A stretch of 64,000 nucleotides of DNA from JBBDYQ01 sp035553855 (GTDB lineage Bacteria > Actinomycetota > Thermoleophilia > Solirubrobacterales > Thermoleophilaceae), in NCBI GenBank assembly GCA_035553855.1, contig DATMJO010000163.1, positions 1-64,000 of the forward strand. Direction: 5' to 3'. The notes below the pieces were generated by a model that worked only from the letters and a program-made list of their open reading frames with translations, did not search any database and had not been told where the DNA came from. This document shows positions 14,266 through 23,069 of this stretch, one piece after another. A program made the translations under genes and the position numbers. The first letter of the stretch is position 1. The number at the start of each line of letters is the position of its first letter.

Positions 14266-15196
14266 GTGCCTTTGGGTTGACACAGTGGGGCATCGGGTCT
14301 CCGCGAAGCCCGCTGAGCAGGTTGTCGACGGCGCGCTCGGCCATCGCCGCGCGGGCTCCGTGGGAGGCGCTCGCCACATGCGGAGCGACCACCAGCCCGG
14401 GCGCCTCGAGCAGCGGGTGGGACGCCGGCAGCGGCTCGGGGTCGGTCACGTCGAGCGCGGCGCCCGCGATCCAGCCGCCGCGCAGCGCGCGCCCGAGGGC
14501 CGCCGGATCGACCACGGGACCTCGCGCCGTGTTCACGAGGATCGCGGTGGGGCGCATCGCGCGCAACTCCGCCTCACCGATGAGCCCGCGCGTCTCTGGG
14601 GTGAGCGGGACGTGGAGCGAGACGAAGTCCGAGCGACCGCACAGCTCCGCGAGCGGCACCCCGCCCTCGCGGCCGGTGTGGATCACCTTCATCCCGAAGC
14701 CCTCCGCCCGGCGCGCCACCGCGCTGCCGATGCGGCCCATGCCGACGATCCCGAGCGTCGCTCCGTGGACGTCGTGGCCGAGGAGCAGGCCGGGCTCCCA
14801 GGTCATCCAGGCGCCGCGGCGGACGTGCGCGTCGGCCTCCACGACCCGCCGCGCGGCGGCGAGCATCAGCGCGAAGGCGAAGTCGGCCGTCGTCTCGGTC
14901 AGGACGTCGGGGGTGTGGCCGACCGGGATGCCGCGCGCGCTGGCCGCCGCGATGTCCACGTTGTCCCAGCCGACGGCGTAGTTGGAGATCGCCACGAGCC
15001 GGGGGCAGGCCTCGATCAGGTCGCGGTCGATGCGATCCGTGAGCATCGAGAGAAGCCCGTCGGCCTCCGCCGCCCGCGCCAGCAGCTGGCTGCGCTTCGG
15101 CATCAGGCGCCCGGGCCAGACGTCCACCTCGTGCTCGGCCGCCAGCCGCTCCAGCGCCGGGCCGGGGATCGAGCGCGTTACGAAACAGCGGGCCAC
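14240..15196 (-). CDS. D-isomer 2-hydroxyacid dehydrogenase (glyoxylate/hydroxypyruvate reductase-like)
   Basis: A 318-residue NAD(P)-dependent oxidoreductase. The Rossmann motif GIVGMGRIGSAVARR lies at about 148-162. The catalytic triad of the family is present: Arg in NTARGPVVD (about 231), Glu in DVTDPEPLP (about 260) and His in APHVASAS (about 278). The pattern NYAVGWDNVD is that of glyoxylate reductase/GyaR-type enzymes rather than serine-pathway SerA, since no ACT domain is attached. An ACT-domain protein gene lies divergently at 15222, from overlapping -10 elements. GTG 15196 is 9 bases after TAGTCT. Confidence 0.85.
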   Translation of the reverse strand: MARCFVTRSIPGPALERLAAEHEVDVWPGRLMPKRSQLLARAAEADGLLSMLTDRIDRDLIEACPRLVAISNYAVGWDNVDIAAASARGIPVGHTPDVLTETTADFAFALMLAAARRVVEADAHVRRGAWMTWEPGLLLGHDVHGATLGIVGMGRIGSAVARRAEGFGMKVIHTGREGGVPLAELCGRSDFVSLHVPLTPETRGLIGEAELRAMRPTAILVNTARGPVVDPAALGRALRGGWIAGAALDVTDPEPLPASHPLLEAPGLVVAPHVASASHGARAAMAERAVDNLLSGLRGDPMPHCVNPKAHGQARDEG

Positions 15197-15206
15197 GGGG
15201 CGCGGA

Positions 15207-15215
15207 GACTATCCT
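15207..15215. promoter_or_regulatory. Overlapping divergent -10 elements (dehydrogenase / ACT protein)
   Basis: TAGTCT on the minus strand occupies 15212-15207 and TATCCT on the plus strand 15210-15215. The two hexamers share three base pairs, and the start codons lie 9 bases (minus) and 6 bases (plus) further on. Polymerase cannot occupy both at once. Confidence 0.45.
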
Positions 15216-15221
15216 CGGCCC

Positions 15222-15764
15222 GTGAGCCAGCTTGCCGTGATGGCGGTGGGGGTCGACCGCCCGGGCATCGTCGCGGCGGTCACCGAGGTGCTGCTCGATC
15301 ACGGGCTCAACATCGAGGACTCGCAGATGACGATCCTCCGTGGCCACTTCACCACGATGCTCGTCGTATCCGGCCCGCCCGCGGTGGACCCGGCCGCGCT
15401 CTCCGACGCTCTGCGGGAAGCGGGCAAGCGGGTCGGGCTCGAGTCGATCGACGTTCGCGAGCTGTCGGAGCTCGATCCCGCCCAGCCGGAGGCCACCCAT
15501 GTGGTGACCGTCCACGGCGTCGACCACCCCGGGATCGTCCACGCAGTCGCCTCCGCGCTCGGCGATCGCGGCGTGAACATCACCGACCTGAACACCCGCC
15601 TTCTTCCCGGCGACGACGAGGGCGGCCCGCTGTACGTGATGATGCTCGAGGTCGCCGTTCCCGAGGCGATGGTCCCGGACGCGCTCGAGACCGCGCTCGA
15701 GATGGTGGGCGAGACCCAGGGCGTCGAGGTCACGATCCGGCCGCTGGAGCAGGACGCGCTCTAG
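15222..15764 (+). CDS. Tandem ACT-domain regulatory protein (GcvR-like)
   Basis: A 180-residue protein made of two ACT domains. The first has VDRPGIVAAVTEVL at about 9-22 followed by NIEDSQMTILRGHFTTML; the second has VDHPGIVHAVASAL at about 101-114 followed by NITDLNTRLL. This is the architecture of GcvR-type regulators and of small amino-acid-sensing proteins, which bind glycine, serine or similar ligands at the domain interface. The target is unknown. GTG 15222 follows TATCCT by 6 bases, so the mRNA is probably leaderless. Confidence 0.82.
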   Translation: MSQLAVMAVGVDRPGIVAAVTEVLLDHGLNIEDSQMTILRGHFTTMLVVSGPPAVDPAALSDALREAGKRVGLESIDVRELSELDPAQPEATHVVTVHGVDHPGIVHAVASALGDRGVNITDLNTRLLPGDDEGGPLYVMMLEVAVPEAMVPDALETALEMVGETQGVEVTIRPLEQDAL

Positions 15765-15837
15765 GTGGTCCGCCGCGTCCTGCGCTTCCCGCACTCCCGT
15801 GCTGAAGCGGGTGGCGCGGGATGCGGGACCGGATCGA

Positions 15838-17355
15838 TCACCTGGACGGGCTGCTGTTCCTCGACCGGGTCGACTCGCTCTCGGGCGAGGTCTTCCGCCG
15901 CAAGCGCGACCGCTGATCCTCGAGCACGGCCCGGGCGGCCAGGTATCCGGGCGCGCCGGTGACGGCGCCGCCGGGGTGAGCGCCGGAGCCCGCGAGGTAG
16001 AGCCCGTCGATCCCCCCGAAGCGGCGCGGGCCGTGGCGCTCCTCGAGCAGCTGGCCCGGAAGCATCTCGCCGTGGAAGATGTGGCCGCCCGTGATGCCGA
16101 AGCGCCGTTCGAGCTCTCGCGGTCCGAGCGCGAGCCGGTCCAGGATCCGATCGGGGAGCCCGGGGCACACCTCCGCGAAGCGCGCGATCGCCGCGTCGGC
16201 CGCGGCGTCGGCGTCTGCGTCCGCCGGGAAGCACTGGCAGAAGAGCGAGAGCACGTGGCGGCCGGGCGGCGCCAGCGTCGGGTCCGCCGCCGTCTGGCAG
16301 GCGGCCTCGATCCAGGGCCGTTCCGCGGGGCGGCCCGCGCGAGCATCGTGGGCGGCGCGGGACAGGTCGCCCATCGAGTAGCCGATGTCGATCGTGCCCT
16401 CCCATGGAGCGGGACCCGGCCACGCCGTGAAGTCGGGGAGCCCGTCGAGCAGCAGCATGACCTTCACCACGGGTCCGCGCTGACGCCAGCCGTTCCCGTT
16501 CCGCAGCCCGGCGAGTGACGCGGTGCGCACGGGGTCGGCATTGGAGAGCACCGCGCGCGCCCGGACCTCTGCCCCGCCCGCGACGACCACGCCGCACGCG
16601 GTTCCTTCCTCGACGAGCACCGACTCGACCGGGGAGTCGAGGCGCACGACGGCCCCGTTCGCCTCGGCGGCGGCCCTCAGGGATGCCGTGACCGACCCCA
16701 TCCCTCCGCGTGCGTACCCCCAGGCGCCGGCCGGCCCTGCGGCCTCACCGAGGTCGTGGTAGAAGCCGACGAACGCGGTCCCGGGGTCCTCCGGCGCGGC
16801 CAGCGTCCCGATCAGGCCCTGCATCGCGAGCGGGACCCGCACCTGCTCGCTCGGGATCGCCGCGAGCTCGTCCGCGATCGCCCCCTCGAGGATCCCGGGC
16901 CCTACGGCATCGAGCCAGCGAGAGCGGTCGGCGGGCTCGAGCATGAGCGGCCGCGCGCGCTCCGCGGCGCGCGCCCAGCGCGTGGCGAAGGCCGCGTAGC
17001 CGTCCGCATCCTCACGGGACCAGTCGGCGGCGATCTGCTCGACCGTGCGCCTCCGGTCGGACCAGGTGACGACCTTGCGACCGTCCGGGAACGGGGCGAA
17101 GAGGTAGGGCTCGTGCACCTCGACCCTGAGGCCGTGGTCGGCCAGCCGCAGGTCGCGCATGATCTTTGCCCGCAAAAGCGACAGCGTGTACGCGCCGGGG
17201 GAGGCGCGGACCCCCGGCCACAGCTCCTCGGTCACGCAGGCGCCGCCCGCGATCTCCCTGCGCTCGTGGACCTCGACGGCGAGGCCGGCGCACGCGAGAT
17301 AGGCAGCGGCGACGAGGCCGTTGTGCCCCGCTCCGATGACGACCGCGTCGAGGAT
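15838..17355 (-). CDS. Phytoene-desaturase-like FAD oxidoreductase with no canonical start codon
   Basis: An amine-oxidase/phytoene-desaturase-type flavoprotein. The FAD-binding motif VVIGAGHNGLVAAAYL and the following EVHERREIAGG lie upstream of the first ATG, GTG or TTG in frame (GTG 17235). Between that GTG and the in-frame stop at 17404 no canonical start exists. The ATC at 17355 (followed by LDAVVIGAG) is the most plausible initiation point and gives 505 residues, a normal length. The C-terminal GIDGLYLAGSGAHPGGAVTG FAD motif is intact. The last ~24 residues look non-conserved. The substrate may be a carotenoid or other polyene; this is open. Confidence 0.65.
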   Translation of the reverse strand: MLDAVVIGAGHNGLVAAAYLACAGLAVEVHERREIAGGACVTEELWPGVRASPGAYTLSLLRAKIMRDLRLADHGLRVEVHEPYLFAPFPDGRKVVTWSDRRRTVEQIAADWSREDADGYAAFATRWARAAERARPLMLEPADRSRWLDAVGPGILEGAIADELAAIPSEQVRVPLAMQGLIGTLAAPEDPGTAFVGFYHDLGEAAGPAGAWGYARGGMGSVTASLRAAAEANGAVVRLDSPVESVLVEEGTACGVVVAGGAEVRARAVLSNADPVRTASLAGLRNGNGWRQRGPVVKVMLLLDGLPDFTAWPGPAPWEGTIDIGYSMGDLSRAAHDARAGRPAERPWIEAACQTAADPTLAPPGRHVLSLFCQCFPADADADAAADAAIARFAEVCPGLPDRILDRLALGPRELERRFGITGGHIFHGEMLPGQLLEERHGPRRFGGIDGLYLAGSGAHPGGAVTGAPGYLAARAVLEDQRSRLRRKTSPESESTRSRNSSPSR

Positions 17356-17403
17356 GCCCGGATGATCCCGTATCGGCCGGTGACCTGGACGGTCCCGCGG
17401 CCG

Positions 17404-18453
17404 TCAGTCGCGGGCGCCGACTCCGCCGAGGATCTCGCTCACGCGCCCGGGGCCCTCGCCACCCGGCCTGAGTGGCGGCGTGTCGAGCCCAGCCCCCTCG
17501 CGGATCCCCTCCAGCAGCTCGAGCAGGGCGCTGCCCGCGTCGCGCGCCGGGCTCCAGCCGAGCTCGGCGCGAGCGCGCCCCGTATCCATCAGCGGGACCC
17601 CGAGCGCAAGATCGAGCCAGCCCTCCGGCGTCGGTGTCATGCGTAGGCGCCAGGCGGCGGCCGCGGCGCCACGCAACGCGGCCGCCGGAGTCCGGACCGG
17701 GCGCGCGCCGAGCAGGCGCCCGAGGACCTCGGGGTCGAGCACGGGATCCGCGGCGACGTTGAAGGCGCCGCGGACATCGCGGACCAGGGCGAGGCGGTAT
17801 GCCTCTCCCACGTCGAGCGAATGCACGGCCTGGAAGCGGAGGCGCTCCACGTCGGGCACGAGCGGGATGAGACCCGGCCGGACGAGCTGTGACGGGAGGA
17901 ACGGCCCGGCGAAGAGGCGGCGGATCTCGCTCGCGGCCTCGCGCTTGAAGATCAATCCGGGCCGCAGTCGCACGCATCGCACGCGGGGGTGCTCGCGCTC
18001 GAAGCGGTCGAGGATCCGTTCCACCTCGGCCTTGTCGCGGCTGTAGAACGAGGTCTCGATGCCCTCCGTGGGCCAGCTCTCGTCCACGAAGCGGTCCTTC
18101 GGCCCCGGCGAGTAGGCGCCGACCGACGAGGCATGGACGAGAACGGGCACCGAGGCGGCGGCCACGGCCTCGAAGACGCGGCGGCTGCCGTCGACATTGG
18201 TCCGGCGTGTGACCTCGCGGTCACGCGAGGGCTGGATCAGCCAGGCCAGGTGCACGACCGCGTCCGCGTCCCTGAAGTGCGGCGCGAGATCGTCGCCGGC
18301 GACATCGGCGAGCGCCCAGCCGACCTTCGGCAGCCTGATCTGCGGAAGCCGGCGGCAGACCCCGACGACCTGCTCCACCGCGGGCTCCAGGGCGAGCGCC
18401 GCGAGGACGCTCGTCCCCACGTTTCCCGAGGCCCCTGTGACGACCACCTTCAC
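17404..18453 (-). CDS. NAD-dependent epimerase/dehydratase (extended SDR)
   Basis: A 349-residue extended SDR. The cofactor motif TGASGNVGTSV is at about 6-16, DVAGDDL ends strand 3, the catalytic Ser sits in VHASSVGAYSPG (about 112-123), and a Tyr-x-x-x-Lys pair is in FYSRDKAEVER (Y and K four apart, about 145-149). Such enzymes act on nucleotide sugars or other activated substrates. GTG 18453 overlaps the stop of the F420-type oxidoreductase gene (GTGA), so it is the third gene of a coupled Ku-LLM-epimerase chain. The link between these three functions is not obvious. Confidence 0.82.
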   Translation of the reverse strand: MKVVVTGASGNVGTSVLAALALEPAVEQVVGVCRRLPQIRLPKVGWALADVAGDDLAPHFRDADAVVHLAWLIQPSRDREVTRRTNVDGSRRVFEAVAAASVPVLVHASSVGAYSPGPKDRFVDESWPTEGIETSFYSRDKAEVERILDRFEREHPRVRCVRLRPGLIFKREAASEIRRLFAGPFLPSQLVRPGLIPLVPDVERLRFQAVHSLDVGEAYRLALVRDVRGAFNVAADPVLDPEVLGRLLGARPVRTPAAALRGAAAAAWRLRMTPTPEGWLDLALGVPLMDTGRARAELGWSPARDAGSALLELLEGIREGAGLDTPPLRPGGEGPGRVSEILGGVGARD

Positions 18454-19433
18454 AGGGTGCCGGCGGCCTCGAGGCTGGGGACGCGAGGCAGGATCTCGCG
18501 CTCGTAGAAGCGCAGGAAGCCCTCCTGGTCGGGTCCGATCTGGTGGACGTAGACGTGGTCGAAGCCCGCGTCGGCGAAGCGCCGGATCATCTCGAGGTGG
18601 ACGCCCGGGTCGGGGCCGCACGCCACGACCTCCGCGAGCTGGTCCTCGGTGACGTCCTGGGTCGCCTGTTCGTAGTGCGCCGGCTGCGGCAGCACCTGAC
18701 CGAGTTCGCCCGAGAGCGCGGCGTTCGGCCACCATTCGCGAGCCACGCGCCTGCCCTCGGCCTCGCTCTCGGCCCAGCACGCCATCACCTGGCCGTAGCG
18801 CGGCTTGCCCTCCCCGCCACAGGACGCGAACAGCTCCGGGAGCTCCGGGCTCGGGGAGACCCCGACGAAGGCGTCGCCGATCCGGCCCGCCAGCTTGGCC
18901 GCCTCCGGGCCGGACGCCGCCACGGCGATCGGAGGAGGCTCATCGGGAAGCGTGTAGATGCGCGCGTTCTCGATCGTGTAGTGGCGGCCGCGATGCGTGA
19001 CGACGCGCCCGCTCCAGAGCTCGCGAATCACCTCGACGGCCTCCTCGAGCATCTCCCGGCGGATCTCCGCGGGCGGCCAGGGATCGCCGAGGATGTGCTC
19101 GTTGAGGGCCTCCCCCGTTCCGACCCCCAGGAAGAAGCGCCCGGGCATCATCGCGGCCGAAGTCGCGGCCGCCTGAGCGATGATGGCGGGGTGGACCCGG
19201 ACCGTGGGACAGGTGACCCCTGTGCCCAGCCGGAGGCGCTCGGTCGCCTGAGCTATCCCGCCGATCACCGACCACACGAACGGGCTCTGGCCCTGGCGGT
19301 CGGTCCAGGGATGGAAGTGGTCGGAGATGAGGGCGTAGCCGAAGCCCGCCTCCTCGGCGAGCGCGGCGTTCCGGACCAGGTCGAGCGGGCGGTGCTCCTC
19401 GCTCGAGAGCGCGTAGCCGAGCTCGACGCTCAC
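18450..19433 (-). CDS. LLM-class F420-dependent oxidoreductase (TIM barrel)
   Basis: A 327-residue luciferase-like barrel of the F420-dependent G6PD/TIGR03557 type. The start ELGYALSSEEHRPLDLVRNA, ALISDHFHPW (about 38-47), the F420-site region GTGVTCPTVRVHPAIIAQAAAT (about 76-97) and LGVGTGEALNEHILG (about 106-120) are characteristic. The substrate cannot be read off. GTG 19433 overlaps the Ku stop (GTGA) and its own TGA overlaps the epimerase GTG, so the three are coupled. It implies that the host makes coenzyme F420. Confidence 0.85.
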   Translation of the reverse strand: MSVELGYALSSEEHRPLDLVRNAALAEEAGFGYALISDHFHPWTDRQGQSPFVWSVIGGIAQATERLRLGTGVTCPTVRVHPAIIAQAAATSAAMMPGRFFLGVGTGEALNEHILGDPWPPAEIRREMLEEAVEVIRELWSGRVVTHRGRHYTIENARIYTLPDEPPPIAVAASGPEAAKLAGRIGDAFVGVSPSPELPELFASCGGEGKPRYGQVMACWAESEAEGRRVAREWWPNAALSGELGQVLPQPAHYEQATQDVTEDQLAEVVACGPDPGVHLEMIRRFADAGFDHVYVHQIGPDQEGFLRFYEREILPRVPSLEAAGTL

Positions 19434-20320
19434 GCCAGCGCCTCGACGAGCTCGTCCTTGGTCATGTCGGCGCGCCCGGGGATGTCCGCCTTCTTTGCCC
19501 GCTCGTACAGCTCGGCCTTCGTGAAGGCCTCCAGCGCCTCCGAGCCGCCGGCGCCGTTGCCGCCGCCGTCGAGCGAGGCCTTGAGGGCCGCCATCAGATC
19601 GGGTGCCTGCTTCGGCTTCTCGGGCCTGGGGGCGCTCTTGACCTCGCCCGTCTCGCGCTTCTCGCGGATCACCTCGCAGAGCGTGTCCCGGTAGGTGTCG
19701 TGGTATTTCTCGGGCTCGAAGCTTCCCGCCAGGCGCTCGATCAGGTCCTTGGCGAGGTCGAGCTCGGCCTTCTCGATCCGCGGGGCGTCGGGGGCGACGT
19801 CCCCCGCGTCGCGAATCTCGTCGTGGAAGTACATCTTCTCGAGCGCCAGCGCGCCGTCGCGGACGCGGAGGCAGCCCAGGTGCTGGCGATCGCGCATGAC
19901 GTACTTCGCGATCGCGGCGCGGCCCGACTCCTCCATCGCTCGCACGAGCAGCGCGTACACCTTCTCGCCCCCCTCGGCCGGGCCGAGGTGGTAGGTGCGC
20001 TCGAAGTAGACCGGGTCGATCTCCGAGACGTCCACGAAGTCCTTGATGTCGATGGTGCGGTAGCCGTCCTCCTGCGCCCGCTCGAAGTCCTCGTCGGCCA
20101 TGACCACGTACTCGCCGTTCCAGTCGAAGGCGCGCGCCACCTCGGAGTCGTCGACGGACTTGCCCTCCTCCTTGCAGTACTTCGCGTAGCCGATCGGCGA
20201 GCCGTCCTTGACGTGGACGTAGTTGAAGTGGAGCTTGTGCTCGGAGATCGCGCTGTACATGCGCACCGGCACGTTGACGAGGCCGAAGGAGATGGCGCCT
20301 GACCAGATCGCTCGGGGCAT
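19430..20320 (-). CDS. ku: Ku-type DNA end-binding protein with C-terminal SAP-like tail
   Basis: A 296-residue bacterial Ku, which binds double-strand break ends as a homodimer and recruits LigD for non-homologous end joining. The start PRAIWSGAISFGLVNVPVR, the YCKEEGKSVDDSEVARAFDW block and the later LIERLAGSFEPEKYHDTYRD segment are standard. The last ~35 residues (FTKAELYERAKKADIPGR then MTKDELVEAL) form a SAP/Rho-N-like DNA- or RNA-binding tail. ATG 20320 is preferred over an upstream ATG at 20353 because homologues begin with Pro-Arg-Ala-Ile-Trp. No LigD is seen nearby. Confidence 0.93.
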   Translation of the reverse strand: MPRAIWSGAISFGLVNVPVRMYSAISEHKLHFNYVHVKDGSPIGYAKYCKEEGKSVDDSEVARAFDWNGEYVVMADEDFERAQEDGYRTIDIKDFVDVSEIDPVYFERTYHLGPAEGGEKVYALLVRAMEESGRAAIAKYVMRDRQHLGCLRVRDGALALEKMYFHDEIRDAGDVAPDAPRIEKAELDLAKDLIERLAGSFEPEKYHDTYRDTLCEVIREKRETGEVKSAPRPEKPKQAPDLMAALKASLDGGGNGAGGSEALEAFTKAELYERAKKADIPGRADMTKDELVEALA

Positions 20321-20359
20321 GACCCCTCGCATACCCGCCCACGGCGGGGTCACACACGC

Positions 20360-22003
20360 TCAGCGCGCGGAGGCCACCTCGACCGTGACGCGCTCGCCCA
20401 GATCGCCGTCCGACAGGCGCGCGCGCAGGACCTTCTTGTCGAACTTGCCGACGCTCGTCTTCGGCACCTCGTCGATGAAGGCGTACTCGTCCGGCACCCA
20501 CCACTTCGCGACGCGGTCCCGTAGGTGCGCGCAGAGGTCATCCGCGCTGCACGCGCAGCCCTCCCGCAGCACCACGCACGCCAGCGGGCGCTCGGTCCAG
20601 CGCTCGTCCGGCTTCGCGATCACGGCGGCCTCGACGACGTCGGGGTGCGCCATCAGCTCGTTCTCGAGGTCGACGGACGAGATCCACTCGCCGCCCGACT
20701 TGATCACGTCCTTCGCGCGGTCGGTGATGCGCACGAACCCGCGGTCGTCGATCGCCGCGATGTCGCCCGTCCGCAGCCAGCCCGAGTCGAACTTGTCGGC
20801 GTCCGAGGGATCCTCGTAGTAGGACGACGCCACCCACGGGCCGCGAACCTGGAGCTCGCCGGTCGACTCGCCGTCCCACGCGACCTCGGCGCCGTCGTCG
20901 TCCACGAGCCGGGCCTCGACGAGCGGAACCAGCCGGCCCGCGCGCGAGCGGTAGTCCCAGTGCTCCTCCCCTTCGGCGTCCGCGGGCGGCGCCGCCACCG
21001 AGCCCAGCGGGCTCATCTCGGTCATGCCCCAGGCCTGGACGATCTTGACGCCGTGGCGCTCCTCGAATGCCTGCATGAGCGACAGCGGCACTGCGGCGCC
21101 GCCGCAGATCACCACGCGCAGGCTCGAGAGGTCGGGCTTCGCCTCGTCGGCGTAGCGCAGCATGTCCATCCAGATCGTCGGCACGCCGGCGGCGACGGTG
21201 ACCCGCTCCGACTCGATCAGCTTCGCGAGCGGCTCACCCTGGAGGAAGCGGCCCGGCATCACGAGGCTCGCCCCGGTGAAGCCGCAGGCGTACGGCAGCC
21301 CCCAGGCGTTGGCGTGGAACATCGGGACCACCGGCAGCACGCGGTCGTCCGCCCCGATCCCGAGCGTGTCGGCGAGGCACGATGCGAGCGAGTGGAGGAC
21401 GTTCGAGCGGTGCGAGTAGAGGACGCCCTTCGGGTTGCCCGTGGTGCCGCTCGTGTAGCAGAGGCCAGCCGCGGTACGGTCATCGAGGTCCGGGTAGGCG
21501 AAGCCCGCGGGCGCCCCGGCGAGCAGATCCTCGTAGCGCAGCACCTCGCCCGGCAGGGCCGACGCGTCGGCGTCGCCGATCACGACCCAGTGCTCGACCG
21601 TCTCGAAGCTGCCCGCCACCTTGGCGATGAGCGGCACGAGCGAACCGTCGACCACGACGACCTTGTCCTCGGCGTGGTTCGCCACATAGGTGAGCTGCTC
21701 GGGAAAGAGCCGGATGTTCAGCGTGTGGAGCACGGCGCCCATGCAGGGCACGCCCAGGTACAGCTCGAGGTGCTGCTGGTTGTTCCACGAGAACGTGGCG
21801 ACGCGGTCGCCGGGCCCGACGCCGAGGCCGGCGAGCGCCGCGCAGAGGCGGTCGATCCGCGACCCGACCTCCGCATAGGACGCGGAGCTCACGCCGTCGC
21901 CCTCGAGCGTGACCGCGCGGCCCGCCGCCCCCACCGTCCGCATCCGCCGCAGAACCGTCTGGGTGGTCAGCGGGAAGTCGTGCTGCATCAGCCCCTCGAG
22001 CAT
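20360..22003 (-). CDS. Long-chain acyl-CoA synthetase / AMP-dependent ligase
   Basis: A 547-residue ANL-family ligase that activates a carboxylic acid to its AMP ester and then its CoA thioester. The P-loop-like motif YTSGTTGNPKGVLYSHR lies at about 187-203, the AMP-binding motif QAWGMTEMSPLG at about 319-330, the hinge region in RTGDIAAIDDRGFVRITDRAKD at about 417-438, and the A10 catalytic Lys in KTSVGKFDKKVLR near the C-terminus. It groups with medium/long-chain fatty-acid enzymes (the alkK type). It stands alone on the minus strand, 39 bases after the Ku start. Confidence 0.9.
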   Translation of the reverse strand: MLEGLMQHDFPLTTQTVLRRMRTVGAAGRAVTLEGDGVSSASYAEVGSRIDRLCAALAGLGVGPGDRVATFSWNNQQHLELYLGVPCMGAVLHTLNIRLFPEQLTYVANHAEDKVVVVDGSLVPLIAKVAGSFETVEHWVVIGDADASALPGEVLRYEDLLAGAPAGFAYPDLDDRTAAGLCYTSGTTGNPKGVLYSHRSNVLHSLASCLADTLGIGADDRVLPVVPMFHANAWGLPYACGFTGASLVMPGRFLQGEPLAKLIESERVTVAAGVPTIWMDMLRYADEAKPDLSSLRVVICGGAAVPLSLMQAFEERHGVKIVQAWGMTEMSPLGSVAAPPADAEGEEHWDYRSRAGRLVPLVEARLVDDDGAEVAWDGESTGELQVRGPWVASSYYEDPSDADKFDSGWLRTGDIAAIDDRGFVRITDRAKDVIKSGGEWISSVDLENELMAHPDVVEAAVIAKPDERWTERPLACVVLREGCACSADDLCAHLRDRVAKWWVPDEYAFIDEVPKTSVGKFDKKVLRARLSDGDLGERVTVEVASAR

Positions 22004-22070
22004 CTTCTCTCCTCGTCGTCGCCTGGCGCGGGAGCATGACGACGCCGCTGCGAGGCGGCAACCCCGCGCG

Positions 22071-22790
22071 TCAGTCCGGGGCGCCGGCGATGCGCTGGTC
22101 GGGCCCGAACATGGGGACCAGCGTGCAGGTCTCGAACAGGCGCGAGGCGGAGCGCCCGCCGATGTGGTCGCCGAGCTTCTGCGGGTCCTCGACGTCGGCC
22201 GTGACGATGAGCGCCCTGCGCGACTGGTAGCGGCCGTTGATGACCGAGTAGAGCTGCTCGAGCACCCAGTCGCTCTGACGTGCGACCGCCGCGTCGTCGA
22301 GCACCAGCAGCTCGACCGCCTCGAGCTGGTCCATCAGCGCGTGGACGGTCACGTTCGGGTCCGAGTAGGTCGCGTGGATCCGGCGCATGAGCTGGGGCGC
22401 GTCATAGACCGCAACGCTGCGCCCGGCGCGCATGGCCTCCTGGGCCACGAGCATCGCGAGCGTGGTCTTGCCGGTCCCGGTGGAGCCGAAGAAGAGGAGC
22501 CCGCGTCCCTCCGCGAGCCGCTCGTCGACCGCGCGGCAGTAGCGGCGCACCTCGCTGACGATCTCGCGGTCCATGTCCTTGACCGGGTGGCGGTCGAAGC
22601 CGACGTGGCGGAAGCGCTCCGGGATCGTGCTGGACAGGCTGCGGCTGCGGGCGGCCGCGACCCGCTGGGGCCGGCAGCGGCACGGCACCGCCTCGTCCGC
22701 GTCGTCGATCAGGAAACCGGTCCCGTCGCACTCGCCCAGCGGGCACACACCCGGGACCGGACCGCGCAGGTGCGGGTTCTGTGCGAGCAC
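22071..22790 (-). CDS. DnaC/IstB-like AAA+ ATPase with N-terminal zinc motif
   Basis: A 239-residue ATPase of the helicase-loader type. A zinc-binding-like Cys cluster opens it (VCPLGECDGTGF then CRC, about 15-39), followed by Walker A FFGSTGTGKTTLAML at about 99-113 and Walker B ELLVLDDAAV at about 161-170. Helicase loaders place the replicative helicase on DNA; IstB proteins act with transposases, but no transposase is nearby, so the loader role is more likely. GTG 22790 is the first canonical start; a strong AAGGAG lies about 60 bases further upstream, in front of in-frame sequence with no canonical start, so the true N-terminus may differ. Confidence 0.75.
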   Translation of the reverse strand: MLAQNPHLRGPVPGVCPLGECDGTGFLIDDADEAVPCRCRPQRVAAARSRSLSSTIPERFRHVGFDRHPVKDMDREIVSEVRRYCRAVDERLAEGRGLLFFGSTGTGKTTLAMLVAQEAMRAGRSVAVYDAPQLMRRIHATYSDPNVTVHALMDQLEAVELLVLDDAAVARQSDWVLEQLYSVINGRYQSRRALIVTADVEDPQKLGDHIGGRSASRLFETCTLVPMFGPDQRIAGAPD

Positions 22791-22880
22791 CCGGCCAGTG
22801 AAGCACGCGCGCCCGACGCCGTCGCGGGCCCATGGTCGTATTTGCGGGTTTCTCCTTCGGCGCCCGCCTTGCGGCCTCGC

Positions 22881-23069
22881 TCATCCCTCTCCCTCCTCGC
22901 CGTCTGCGGCCCCGGGCGGGTCGTGGTCGGGATGCCCGGTCCCGTGCCCCTCGCCCCCGGCGCCGCCCGCGCTGCCGGAGTCGCGGTCCGCGCCGGTGTC
23001 GTCGACGACCTGCCCGGGAGGGCCCTCCTCCGGGAGCTGGTCGGACTCGGCCGGAGGCTCCTCGGACAT
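22881..23069 (-). CDS. Acidic Gly/Pro/Asp-rich mini-protein coupled to CsbD
   Basis: A 62-residue, strongly acidic, low-complexity protein (many Glu, Asp, Gly, Pro) with no hydrophobic core, so probably disordered. Its ATG overlaps the TGA of the CsbD-like gene (TGATG), so both are translated from one mRNA. No family is recognised. By partner and composition it could be a hydrophilin-like stress protein; this is inference. Confidence 0.5.
   Translation of the reverse strand: MSEEPPAESDQLPEEGPPGQVVDDTGADRDSGSAGGAGGEGHGTGHPDHDPPGAADGEEGEG

Noticed and set aside
15821..15916. A 31-codon plus-strand frame (MRDRIDHLDGLLFLDRVDSL start) antisense to the oxidoreductase 3' end
   Set aside because: It looks protein-like and the opposing C-terminal tail looks unconserved, but it has no good ribosome site or promoter and no recognised relative. 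Kept as doubtful, not annotated.
22728..22888. A short minus-strand frame starting MSEAARRAPKEKPANTTMGP beside the DnaC-like gene
   Set aside because: It runs into the DnaC-like gene in a different frame without homology; the ribosome site inside it is better linked to that gene.
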